Of a stretch of 64,000 nucleotides of DNA, positions 7,765 to 15,874 are shown one piece after another (the first letter of the stretch is position 1; each line of letters begins with the position of its first letter). Position numbers and translations under genes: made by a program. The stretch comes from Thiohalocapsa sp. (GTDB taxonomy: Bacteria > Pseudomonadota > Gammaproteobacteria > Chromatiales > Chromatiaceae): NCBI GenBank assembly GCA_028277725.1, contig JANQFX010000046.1, forward strand, positions 1 to 64,000, written 5' to 3'. Below the pieces are notes generated by a model. That model saw nothing but the letters and a program-made list of their open reading frames with translations. It ran no database searches and was not told the origin of the DNA.

Positions 7765-9347
7765 TCACCAACCGCAGGGACCCTTGGCTGACGCCGCCGA
7801 CGGCCTTCGCGCTGTTGGCGCTGGCCGTGTGGCTGGCGTTCTTCTGGCAGCTCGGCGCGGTGCCCCTATACGACCTCGATGAGGGCGCCTTCACCGAGGC
7901 CACCCGCGAGATGTTGGCAAGCGGCAACTTCATCACGCCGCACCGCGACGGCGAGCCGCGCTACGACAAGCCGGTGCTGATCTATTGGCTGCAGGCGGCG
8001 TCCGTGTCGCTGCTCGGCTTCAACGAGTTCGCGCTGCGCCTGCCGTCGGCCCTGGCCGCGACCCTCTGGCTGGTGGTGCTCTGGGGCTTCACCCGAGCCC
8101 GGCTCGATGCCGCCACCGCGACGGTGGCGGCGCTGATCATGGCGTTTGGTCTGCAGGTCGCCATCATCGGCAAGGCGGCGGTGGCCGACGCGGTGCTGAA
8201 CCTGTTCATCGCGCTGAGCTTCTTCGATATCTACCGCTGGCTGGAGCGGCCGAGTCGCGGGCTGTTGCTGCGGGTGTACCTATGGCTCGGGCTCGGGTTC
8301 CTGACCAAGGGTCCGGTGGCGGTGTTCTTCCCGCTGTTGGTGAGTCTGGCCTACTGCGGATCGTTGGGACGATGGCGAGATTGGCTGCGGGCGGTGTTCG
8401 CGCCGCTCGGCTGGCTGGTGTTCGTCGCCGTGGCCGGTCCCTGGTACCTGGCCATCTACATCGACGACGGGGCGGGGTTCTTCCAGAACTTCTTCCTGGA
8501 CCACAACATCGGCCGCTACGGCGGCGTGAAGCACGGGCACGCGGGCTTCCCCGGTTACTATTTCGTGATGTTGCCGCTGGTGCTGTTGCCCTTCACCGGC
8601 TGGTTCCTGCGCCTGCTGCCCATGGCGCGGGCGCTCTGGTCGGACCCGCTGGACCGCTTCCTGGTGATCTGGTTTGTCCTGGTGTTCGTGACCTTTTCGT
8701 TTTCGGACACCAAGCTGCCGCACTACATGGTGTATGGCATCACGCCCCTGTTCATCCTGATGGCCCGGCACCGCGCGGCGCTGCGCAACCGCTGGCTGGC
8801 GTTTACGCCTCCGCTGCTGTTCCTGGCGCTGTTGGCCGTTCTACCTCTGCTGGTTGGGCCCCTGTCGGCGCAGGCGAACCGGGCGCACGAGCAGGCCATG
8901 TTCGCGGACGCCGCGCGGGTGCTGGACTGGCGTTACCTTATTGCCGTGATCGCGGGGTTCGCGACGGTCTTGCTGCTGGCGCTGATGCCGGGGATCGCGC
9001 TCTGGCGCCGCCTGCTCCTTGCCGGCGCCGTGCAAACGCTGGTGGTGTTCGGCACCGTGGTACCGCGGGTATTCGAGGTCATGCAGGCGCCGGTGAAGGA
9101 GGCCGGGCAACTCGCCGCGCGCATGGACCTGCCTACGGTGGTCTACCGGACCAGCATGCCGAGCTTCAGCGTCTATCGCGGGGCCGTGACGCCGCAGGTA
9201 CCGGCGCCGGAGCCGGGACACCTGGTCTTCCTGCGCGTCGACAAGCTGCAGCGCCTGGCGGCGACCCGTCCCGAGTCGTCGCTGACGGTGATCTACCGAC
9301 GCGGTCCGGTGGCCTTGGCGATCTTCGGCGACGTTGCCGAACATTAG
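7746..9347 (+). CDS. GT39-type (ArnT-like) membrane glycosyltransferase
   Basis: The 533-residue integral membrane protein belongs to the ArnT/PMT superfamily, which moves a sugar from a polyprenyl-phosphate carrier to lipid A or protein in the periplasm. The first periplasmic loop has the expected acidic motif LYDLDEGAFTEATREML, followed by RYDKPVLIYWLQ and, further on, LTKGPVAVFFPL. About eleven hydrophobic segments follow, and DTKLPHYMVY is typical of this family. The C-terminal soluble part is short. It uses the lipid-linked sugar made by the overlapping GT2 gene. The acceptor is unknown. Confidence 0.88.
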   Translation: MEGPGLITNRRDPWLTPPTAFALLALAVWLAFFWQLGAVPLYDLDEGAFTEATREMLASGNFITPHRDGEPRYDKPVLIYWLQAASVSLLGFNEFALRLPSALAATLWLVVLWGFTRARLDAATATVAALIMAFGLQVAIIGKAAVADAVLNLFIALSFFDIYRWLERPSRGLLLRVYLWLGLGFLTKGPVAVFFPLLVSLAYCGSLGRWRDWLRAVFAPLGWLVFVAVAGPWYLAIYIDDGAGFFQNFFLDHNIGRYGGVKHGHAGFPGYYFVMLPLVLLPFTGWFLRLLPMARALWSDPLDRFLVIWFVLVFVTFSFSDTKLPHYMVYGITPLFILMARHRAALRNRWLAFTPPLLFLALLAVLPLLVGPLSAQANRAHEQAMFADAARVLDWRYLIAVIAGFATVLLLALMPGIALWRRLLLAGAVQTLVVFGTVVPRVFEVMQAPVKEAGQLAARMDLPTVVYRTSMPSFSVYRGAVTPQVPAPEPGHLVFLRVDKLQRLAATRPESSLTVIYRRGPVALAIFGDVAEH

Positions 9348-9365
9348 TCTTCGGAGCATGGGATC

Positions 9366-10244
9366 TTGATTGGTCAGCTCGCATCCGACTGGGCAGCGGA
9401 CCAGCAGCTGGCGCTGGTGCGCGGCGTCGCCCGTGATCCGGCGCCAGATGCCGCCGCGGAGTCCTGGCTCACGCAAACCGTCTTGACCTTGCTGGTGCTC
9501 GGCACCGGCCTCTGGGCGCTGTGCGGTTATCACGCGGGCTTCGAGCGACTCAATGGCGCCGCGGCGAGGCTCCCGCCGGAGCTTTGGCAATGGTTGACGA
9601 TGCTCGGTGACGAGCGGGTCGCTTTCGCGCTTGGACTCCTTGCCGCCCGACGGCACCCGCAGGTGTTCTGGGCGCTCATTTGCGCCGGCGTCGTCGCGCT
9701 GGCCTACGCGCGCGGCCTCAAGCCCATCTTCGACGCGGCACGGCCGCCGGCGGTGCTCGACCCGGGTACGTTCAACCTGATCGGCCCCGGCCATCGCGGC
9801 AAGGGCTTCCCATCCGGCCACAGCACGACCGCCGGGGTCTTGTTCGGCGTGTTCCTCTGCTTCGCAAAGCGTTGGCATTGGCGGCTGCTGTTCCTAACGT
9901 TGGCGCTGTTTGCGGGTGCGAGCCGTGTCGCCGTCGGCGTCCATTGGCCCGTCGACGTGGCCTTCGGACTCGGGGGCGGCATGCTCTCCGCCTGGGTGGG
10001 AATACGACTGGCCAGGCGCTTCTCCTGGGGTATCGAAGATGCCTCGGTGCACCTCGCACTGGTGACCTTGGGCGTCTTCGTCAGCATCAGGCTCTGGTTC
10101 GACGACAGTGGTTATTCCGCCGCGGCACTGCCGCTGCGGGTGCTTTGTGTGGCCGTGCTCGGCTACACAGTGTTGGCGTACGCGCTGTTGCCGGGCTGGC
10201 GGGTGCTGCGGCGTACCCTCGCCCCCAGCCCCAGGTCGGTTTGA
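9366..10244 (+). CDS. PAP2-family membrane phosphatase
   Basis: The 292-residue membrane protein has the complete PAP2 triad: KPIFDAARP (119-127), PSGHS (149-153) and SRVAVGVHWPVDV (about 178-190). About six membrane segments are present. Enzymes of this group dephosphorylate lipid phosphates such as undecaprenyl diphosphate or lipid A. After the GT2 and GT39 genes, recycling of polyprenyl carrier or lipid A dephosphorylation are both plausible. The frame has no early ATG. I used TTG at 9366, 18 bases after the GT39 stop, and a later start is possible. Confidence 0.85.
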   Translation: MIGQLASDWAADQQLALVRGVARDPAPDAAAESWLTQTVLTLLVLGTGLWALCGYHAGFERLNGAAARLPPELWQWLTMLGDERVAFALGLLAARRHPQVFWALICAGVVALAYARGLKPIFDAARPPAVLDPGTFNLIGPGHRGKGFPSGHSTTAGVLFGVFLCFAKRWHWRLLFLTLALFAGASRVAVGVHWPVDVAFGLGGGMLSAWVGIRLARRFSWGIEDASVHLALVTLGVFVSIRLWFDDSGYSAAALPLRVLCVAVLGYTVLAYALLPGWRVLRRTLAPSPRSV

Positions 10245-10308
10245 ACCATCCTGCCAGCATGCGGCGAACGAGGCGGGTGCACGCACCAGTGGCGTACCAT
10301 CTCAGACG

Positions 10309-11190
10309 ATGGCTTCTCGCAGTTCCAGTGTGATTTGCCGGTGGTGCGCCCGGACCGGAGTCGCCCTGTTCGCCGCCCTGTTTCAGGCGAGCCAGGTCGG
10401 CGCGTCGGATCTGCCGCGTGTGATGGGTACCAACCTGTGCGCGGACCTGCTGCTGCTCTCGCTGGCCGCGCCCGAGCAGATCGTCTCGCTGTCGCGTGCG
10501 AGCCATGATCCTTCCCGGTCCCAGGTCGCGGACCGAGTTCGCGCCTACCCGATGAATCGCGGCGGAGTGGAGGACCTGCTCTATCGGCAACCTGACATCG
10601 CCTTGGTGTTTCAGGGCTGGACGGGTGGGCGCTTCAAGGGCTTGCTCGCAGGGCAGGATATCCGGCTCCTGCCCATGCCCTATCCCACCGGCTGGGACGA
10701 CGCGCTGGCCACGGCGCGGACGGTGGCACGGGAAATCGGCCGCGCTGAGGAGGGCGAGGCCATCATTGCCGCGGCGGAAGCCCGCATGCACGCCCTGGCC
10801 GAGGGATTACCGGCGTTGCGCACCCTGTACCTGCGCCCCGGTGGAGGCAGCGCCGGAGCTGGAACCTTCGTCGATGATGTTCTAACGCGGCTCGGACTGC
10901 GCAACCTTGCCAGGGAGGCGGGGCACACCGGCTGGGGGAGGTTCCCGCTCGAGCGCATCGTCGCGGACCCGCCTGAGCTGTTCGTGCTCGGCTACTTCGA
11001 CCAGGCGCTACCGCTGACAGACTCCAGCTATGCGCGGCATCCGTTGCTGCGCGACCTGCTTTCGCGAACGCCGAGCATTGCTGTTCCCAGCAACGGCTGG
11101 GGCTGTGGTGGGCTGGAGCTGCTCGAGGCCGCCACGACCATCGCGGAGGCTGTCCGAGGACTGACGTCGACCAGAGCGAACCGCCCGTGA
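10309..11190 (+). CDS. btuF: Cobalamin ABC transporter, periplasmic binding protein
   Basis: The product has 293 residues. The open frame extends upstream, but ATG 10309 is chosen because an Arg-containing N-terminus and hydrophobic signal peptide (VALFAALFQASQVGAS) follow. The mature part is a TroA/BtuF-type helical-backbone binding protein: LPRVMGTNLCADLLLLSLAA, IVSLSRASHDP, then two lobes, ending SNGWGCGGLELLEAATTI. The best support for cobalamin rather than iron chelate as ligand is the overlapping string btuC, btuD and a cobyrinate amidase gene. Its end overlaps btuC by four bases. I found no adenosylcobalamin riboswitch in the 64 bases upstream. Confidence 0.82.
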   Translation: MASRSSSVICRWCARTGVALFAALFQASQVGASDLPRVMGTNLCADLLLLSLAAPEQIVSLSRASHDPSRSQVADRVRAYPMNRGGVEDLLYRQPDIALVFQGWTGGRFKGLLAGQDIRLLPMPYPTGWDDALATARTVAREIGRAEEGEAIIAAAEARMHALAEGLPALRTLYLRPGGGSAGAGTFVDDVLTRLGLRNLAREAGHTGWGRFPLERIVADPPELFVLGYFDQALPLTDSSYARHPLLRDLLSRTPSIAVPSNGWGCGGLELLEAATTIAEAVRGLTSTRANRP

Positions 11191-12230
11191 CGTCCACCCC
11201 TGTTGTGGTGAGGGAGACGACGGCCGACGCCCCGAGGATGGCACGATCCCGGTTGCTCACGCTCGGACTCTTCTGCCTGCTGCTCGCGCTGAGCCTGGCC
11301 TCGCTCGGGTTCGGCGCCGCGCCGCTGTCCTGGGCAGAAGTGCTCGGCGGGCTGTTTGGACTCGGCTCGGAGCAGCATCGCCTCATCGTCACCGAGATCC
11401 GTCTGCCGAGGGTCCTGCTGGCCTGGCTGCTCGGTGCGGCGCTCGGCATGTCGGGCGCCGCCTTGCAGGGCCTGCTGCGCAACCCCCTCGCCGAGCCGGG
11501 GTTGCTCGGCATCTCCTCCAGCGCCGGACTCGGCGCGGTGTTGGCGCTCTACTGCGGCCTGACGGCCCTGAGCATCTGGGCCCTGCCGGTGTCGGCCATG
11601 ATGGCTGCCCTGTTGGCCACGCTGCTGCTGTACGGCCTCACCCGGGGCGGTGCATCGAACCTGACCCTGATCCTGGCGGGGATCGCGCTGTCGTCCCTGG
11701 CAGGTGCGCTCACATCGTTGGCGCTGAACCTGGCACCGAATCCAGCGAGTCTGCAGGACATCGTGCTCTGGCTGCTGGGTTCCATTGCCGACCGTAGCCT
11801 GGCCGATGTCCGGCTGGTCCTACCCTTCGTGCTGCTCGGACTCGGCTTGCTGCTGGCCGCGGCGCCGGCCCTGACCCTACTGAGCCTCGGCGAAGGCGAG
11901 GCGAGCAGCCTCGGGGTGCACCTGTCGCGGGTGCGGGCACTGATCATCGGCGGCAGCGCCCTGTCGGTTGGGGCCTGCGTGTCCGTCACCGGCACCATCG
12001 GGTTCGTCGGGCTCGTGGTGCCGCATCTGCTCCGGGGTCTGGTGGGGCATCGACCTGGCGCCCTGCTGCTGCCGAGTGCCATTGGAGGGGCGGTGCTGGT
12101 GCTCGCTGCAGACCTTCTGATCCGCCTGCTCGATACGCCCAGGGAGTTGATGCTCGGCGTCGTCACCGCGCTGGTGGGGGCGCCGTTCTTCATGGCGCTG
12201 GTGCTGAAGAGCCGCGGGGGCATGCTGTGA
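11187..12230 (+). CDS. btuC: Cobalamin ABC transporter permease
   Basis: The 347-residue permease is of the FecCD/BtuC family, with about ten membrane helices. Family signatures include EIRLPRVLLAWLLGAALGMS, GAALQGLLRNPLAEPGLLGI and SVTGTIGFVGLVVPHLLR. The last contains the loop that contacts the ATPase. It imports the ligand delivered by BtuF through the inner membrane, powered by BtuD. Starts and stops overlap with both neighbours (ATGA-type), so the three components are translationally coupled. Iron-siderophore permeases look alike, so the substrate assignment leans on context. Confidence 0.85.
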   Translation: MTSTPVVVRETTADAPRMARSRLLTLGLFCLLLALSLASLGFGAAPLSWAEVLGGLFGLGSEQHRLIVTEIRLPRVLLAWLLGAALGMSGAALQGLLRNPLAEPGLLGISSSAGLGAVLALYCGLTALSIWALPVSAMMAALLATLLLYGLTRGGASNLTLILAGIALSSLAGALTSLALNLAPNPASLQDIVLWLLGSIADRSLADVRLVLPFVLLGLGLLLAAAPALTLLSLGEGEASSLGVHLSRVRALIIGGSALSVGACVSVTGTIGFVGLVVPHLLRGLVGHRPGALLLPSAIGGAVLVLAADLLIRLLDTPRELMLGVVTALVGAPFFMALVLKSRGGML

Positions 12231-13045
12231 GCCTGCTCTCCACCGAGGGGCTGACGGTGCGCATCGCCGGGCGTACCCTGCTGGATGGGATCGATCTGGA
12301 CATCGACGCCGGCGAGCTGATCGGCCTGATCGGTCCGAACGGTGCCGGCAAGTCGACCCTGATCAAGGCGCTGGTCGGGCTGGTCGCGCACCAGGGGCGG
12401 GTGCTGTATCGAGGCCGCCCCATCACGCGCTTATCGCGGGGGGAACGCGCACGCGCCCTGTCCTACCTGAGCCAGGAGAATCAGGTCCAGTGGCCGATTC
12501 GGGTAGAGGAGCTGGTGGAGCTCGGGCGCTTTCCGCACCGCATGGGCTGGAGCGACCGCTGGATGGGTGGGCAAGCGGCCAGTGCGGCCGAGGCGGACCG
12601 CAGCGCCGTCGAGCGGGCCCTGCGCGCGGCGGACGTCTGGGACCTGCGCTCGCGGCGGGTGGATCGACTATCCGGCGGCGAGCGGGCGAGGGCACGGCTG
12701 GCGCGCGTCCTCGCGGTGGAGGCGCCCGTGCTGCTCGCCGACGAGCCGGTGGCGGCGCTCGACCCCAGACACCAACTGGAGGTAATGGCGCTGCTGCGGT
12801 CCCATTGCCGAGCCGGAGGCGGCGCCGTGGTCGTGCTGCACGACCTGACCCTTGCGAGCCGCTTCTGCGATCGCCTGCTGCTCCTGCATCACGGCAGGCG
12901 CATCGCCGCGGGCGAGGTGCAGTCCGTCCTGTCGATGCAGAATCTGTCATCTGTTTACGGCATCGAGGCCCTCTTCGGCCGTCACGATGGGCAGGACTAC
13001 GTGGTCCCCTGGACCAGCGCATCCTCAGGGGAGCGAAAGGCATGA
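12227..13045 (+). CDS. btuD: Cobalamin ABC transporter ATPase
   Basis: The 272-residue ABC ATPase shows Walker A GPNGAGKST (about 37-45), Q-loop SYLSQENQVQWP, signature LSGGERARARLARVL, Walker B VLLADEPVAALDP and switch HDLTLASRFCD. It opens with a GTG-type start overlapping btuC and ends overlapping the cobyrinate amidase start. The family includes FecE/FhuC-like siderophore ATPases, so the cobalamin assignment rests on the downstream gene. Confidence 0.85.
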   Translation: MSLLSTEGLTVRIAGRTLLDGIDLDIDAGELIGLIGPNGAGKSTLIKALVGLVAHQGRVLYRGRPITRLSRGERARALSYLSQENQVQWPIRVEELVELGRFPHRMGWSDRWMGGQAASAAEADRSAVERALRAADVWDLRSRRVDRLSGGERARARLARVLAVEAPVLLADEPVAALDPRHQLEVMALLRSHCRAGGGAVVVLHDLTLASRFCDRLLLLHHGRRIAAGEVQSVLSMQNLSSVYGIEALFGRHDGQDYVVPWTSASSGERKA

Positions 13046-14382
13046 ACCACGAGCCAACGGAGAACCCATTGAAAGCGAGTGCTGGGGGTGAGTTGCGACC
13101 CTGCCCGGCGCTGCTGGTGTCCGGGGTCGCCTCCGGTCAGGGCAAGACCACCCTGACCGCCGCGTTGGCGCGGCATCACGTCCGTCGCGGCCGGCGAGTA
13201 CGGGTATTCAAGGTCGGACCGGATTTCCTCGATCCGATGATCCTGGGGCGCATCAGCGGTGCGGCGGTGTCTCCGCTGGACCTGTGGATGGTGGGCGAGG
13301 CGGAGTGTGCCCGGCTACTGTTCGAGGCTGCGGCGGAGGCGGACCTGATCCTGGTGGAAGGCGCCATGGGCCTGTTCGATGGCGACCCCAGCGCCGCGGA
13401 CCTGGCGGAGCGTTTCGGACTCCCGATCGCCGCTCTGATCGACGCCCGCGGCATGGGCCAGACCTTCGGCGCCCTCGCGCTCGGGGTGGCCACGCGACGG
13501 GCCACGCTGGACGTGCTCGGCGTCGCCGCCAATCGGGTCGCCGGGGAGCGCCATCTGGACATGATCCGCGCCGGGATGCCGGAGTCGGTGCGGCTGCTCG
13601 GGGCCCTGCCGCGGCTCGACGCCACGAGCCTGCCCAGCCGCCACCTGGGCCTGGTGCAGGCCAGCGAGGTCGCGGACCTGGAGACGCGCATCGACGCGGT
13701 GGCGGACCTGCTGGCGGGTTCCGAGCTCGCGGTGCTTCCGCCCGAGGTGGGGTTCATCGCACCGCCGGGGTCCAAGCCGACCCCCAGTATGTTGGCCGGC
13801 AGGCGCATCGCGGTGGCGCGGGACGAGGCGTTCTCCTTCCTCTACGGCGAAAACCTAAGAGTGCTGCGCGCATTGGGCGCCGAGATCCTGTTCTTCTCCC
13901 CGCTGGCGGACAGCGACGTCAGCGCCGATGCCATCTACCTACCCGGCGGCTATCCGGAACTGCACCTGGACGCACTCGGCGGCAACAGCGGCATGCGCGC
14001 CGCCCTGCATGCGCACGTGGGCGCCGGCCGACCCCTCTATGCGGAGTGCGGCGGCATGCTCTATTTGCTGCGCAGGCTCACGGACAGGTCGGGCCGGGGC
14101 GCCGAGCTCGCGGGCCTGCTGCCCGGCGAGGCCCACATGCAGCCGAGGCTCGCCGGGCTCGGCATGCAGGCGTTGGCCACGGCCGACGGAGAGCTGCGCG
14201 GCCATAGCTTCCACCACTCGACCATGAGCGCCGACCTCGCACCCGTCGCCCACGCCCTGCGCCAACACGGCCGGCGACCGGGCGAGGCCTTCTACCGCCA
14301 CGGACCCATCCGCGCGAGCTATCTCCACCTGTACTTCCCGTCCAATCCAATCGCGGCAGGTCGATTCTTCTTGCCCGATTGA
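13042..14382 (+). CDS. cobB: Cobyrinate a,c-diamide synthase
   Basis: CobB/CbiA amidates two side chains of cobyrinate or its hydrogenated form during vitamin B12 synthesis, using glutamine and ATP. The 446 residues contain the N-terminal dethiobiotin-synthetase-like ATPase (SGVASGQGKTTLTAAL, VFKVGPDFLDP, LVEGAMGLFDG). The C-terminal glutaminase domain has nucleophile Cys in YAECGGMLYL and RGHSFHHS. An upstream extension of the frame overlaps btuD completely; the ATG at 13042 in an ATGA overlap is the natural start. It is convergent with mnmE, 21 bp away. Pairing import and a synthesis step suggests salvage of corrinoids as well as synthesis. Confidence 0.92.
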   Translation: MNHEPTENPLKASAGGELRPCPALLVSGVASGQGKTTLTAALARHHVRRGRRVRVFKVGPDFLDPMILGRISGAAVSPLDLWMVGEAECARLLFEAAAEADLILVEGAMGLFDGDPSAADLAERFGLPIAALIDARGMGQTFGALALGVATRRATLDVLGVAANRVAGERHLDMIRAGMPESVRLLGALPRLDATSLPSRHLGLVQASEVADLETRIDAVADLLAGSELAVLPPEVGFIAPPGSKPTPSMLAGRRIAVARDEAFSFLYGENLRVLRALGAEILFFSPLADSDVSADAIYLPGGYPELHLDALGGNSGMRAALHAHVGAGRPLYAECGGMLYLLRRLTDRSGRGAELAGLLPGEAHMQPRLAGLGMQALATADGELRGHSFHHSTMSADLAPVAHALRQHGRRPGEAFYRHGPIRASYLHLYFPSNPIAAGRFFLPD

Positions 14383-14403
14383 ACACTCGCCTCGGTGCTG
14401 GCG

Positions 14404-15771
14404 TCACTTGCCGATGCAGAACTCGGAGAAGATCTTGCCCAGCAGATCGTCCGAAGAGACGACGCCGGTGACCTCGCCGAGGCATTCCTGGGCGAGCCGT
14501 AGGTCTTCCGCCACCAGTTCCGGCGACTGATGCCGGGTGCTCGCCGCGTGGGCCGCGTGCAGGTGTGCGCGGGTGCGTTCGAGTGCATCGAGGTGCCGTC
14601 GGCGGGCGCTGAACTCTCCGCCCATATTGGCGCCGTCCCCCAAACCGACCCGATGCAGCAGCTCGGCGCACAGGGCATCGAGTCCTGCACCGGTGGTCGC
14701 GGAGCAGGCGATTTCGACCGCGGCGTTCGGGCTGGCGGCCAACCGGCCCGGCGCGCGCCCGCTGAGGTCGATCTTGTTGCGGATGCGCAGCAGCGAGGTA
14801 GCCGGTGTCAGGTCGATGCCCAGGTCGGCATCCGCTTCGGAAACCTGGTCTGTCTCGGCGTCGTCGATGAGCCAGAGCACCAGGTCGGCCTGTTCGATTT
14901 GCGCTCGGGCTCGACGAACGCCCTCCTGTTCGATCGGGTCCGGAGACAGGCGCAGGCCGGCGGTATCGACGACGCGCAGTGGCGTACCGTCGATGTCGAT
15001 ATCGGCGTGGAGGAGGTCGCGGGTGGTGCCGGGGATGGGGGTAACGATGGCCCGGTCGGAATCGGACAGCGCATTGAGCAGGCTGGACTTGCCGGCGTTC
15101 GGTGGGCCGGCCAGGACGACGAGTAAGCCGTCGCGCAGGCGTTCTCCGCGGCGTGCGGAGTCGAGCAGGGTGTCGAGCTGTTGGAGGAGGTCCGCGATGG
15201 CGCCCTGCGCGCGGGCGTCCAGGCCGTCCTCCAGCTCCTCGTCGGGGAAGTCGAGCGTGGCCTCGAGGTAGGCACGCTCGCGGGTCAGTGCGTCGAGCAG
15301 CGCATCCACGCGGCGGGCAAAGGCGCCGGTCAGGGAGCGGGCGGCGAGCTTGGCCTGGCGTTCCGTGCCGCTCGCGATGAGGTCGGCGATGGCCTCGGCG
15401 CGGGTCAGGTCGAGTTTGCCCTCGAGGAAGGCGCGCTCGGTGAACTCGCCGGGACGGGCCGCGCGGGCGCCGAGGGACAGGATGCGTGCAAGCAGGCGGT
15501 CTAGGACCACCGGGCCGCCGTGGCCCTGGAGTTCGAGCACGTGCTCGCCCGTGAAGGAGCGTGGCGCCGGAAAATAGAGCGCGAGCCCCTGGTCGATGAC
15601 CTCGCCGTCGGTGTCGATGAACCTGGCGAGGTGGGCGCGGCGCGGCGCAGGTAGGGCACCGATCAGCGCCGGGGCGAGTTCGGGCACCCGAGGCCCGGAG
15701 ATGCGCAGGATGCCGACGGCGCCGATGCCGGGGGCCGTCGCCACGGCCGCGATGGTGTCACGCTCGGCCAT
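14404..15771 (-). CDS. mnmE: tRNA U34 modification GTPase MnmE
   Basis: With MnmG, MnmE makes 5-carboxymethylaminomethyl uridine at the tRNA wobble position. The 455 residues hold the N-terminal folate-binding domain (DTIAAVATAPGIGAVGILRISG), a helical domain and an inserted G domain. The latter has P-loop GPPNAGKSSLLN, IPGTTRDLL, DTAGLR and RNKID. The C-terminus is the conserved FCIGK with the functional Cys. Length is normal. It is the last gene of the rpmH-rnpA-yidC-mnmE run. mnmG, rsmG and parAB, frequent neighbours elsewhere, are not in the window. Confidence 0.97.
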   Translation of the reverse strand: MAERDTIAAVATAPGIGAVGILRISGPRVPELAPALIGALPAPRRAHLARFIDTDGEVIDQGLALYFPAPRSFTGEHVLELQGHGGPVVLDRLLARILSLGARAARPGEFTERAFLEGKLDLTRAEAIADLIASGTERQAKLAARSLTGAFARRVDALLDALTRERAYLEATLDFPDEELEDGLDARAQGAIADLLQQLDTLLDSARRGERLRDGLLVVLAGPPNAGKSSLLNALSDSDRAIVTPIPGTTRDLLHADIDIDGTPLRVVDTAGLRLSPDPIEQEGVRRARAQIEQADLVLWLIDDAETDQVSEADADLGIDLTPATSLLRIRNKIDLSGRAPGRLAASPNAAVEIACSATTGAGLDALCAELLHRVGLGDGANMGGEFSARRRHLDALERTRAHLHAAHAASTRHQSPELVAEDLRLAQECLGEVTGVVSSDDLLGKIFSEFCIGK

Positions 15772-15828
15772 GATGTTGGCCTAGGTCGGGAGCAAGGGGG
15801 CGAGCGCTATCACGGTCCATCGTGCTTG

Positions 15829-15858
15829 GTCCGCCCGCCCGGGGTCGGGCAGGCGGAC
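15829..15858. terminator. Strong stem-loop between yidC and mnmE
   Basis: Arms GTCCGCC and GGCGGAC enclose a second stem GCCCG and CGGGC with a GGGT loop. Only one C-A mismatch interrupts a pairing of about 12 bp. It lies just downstream of the yidC stop on the minus strand. No T-run follows, so partial termination or RNA processing is as likely as full termination before mnmE. Confidence 0.45.
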
Positions 15859-15874
15859 GGCGTAGCGCGGTGCG

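Noticed and set aside
10245-10308. Possible adenosylcobalamin riboswitch before btuF
   Set aside because: The gap is only 64 bases, too short for the fold, and no B12-box-like sequence was seen there.
12490-13041. N-terminal extension of the cobB frame by 184 codons
   Set aside because: It lies entirely within btuD in another frame; the ATG at 13042 gives the family start in an ATGA overlap.
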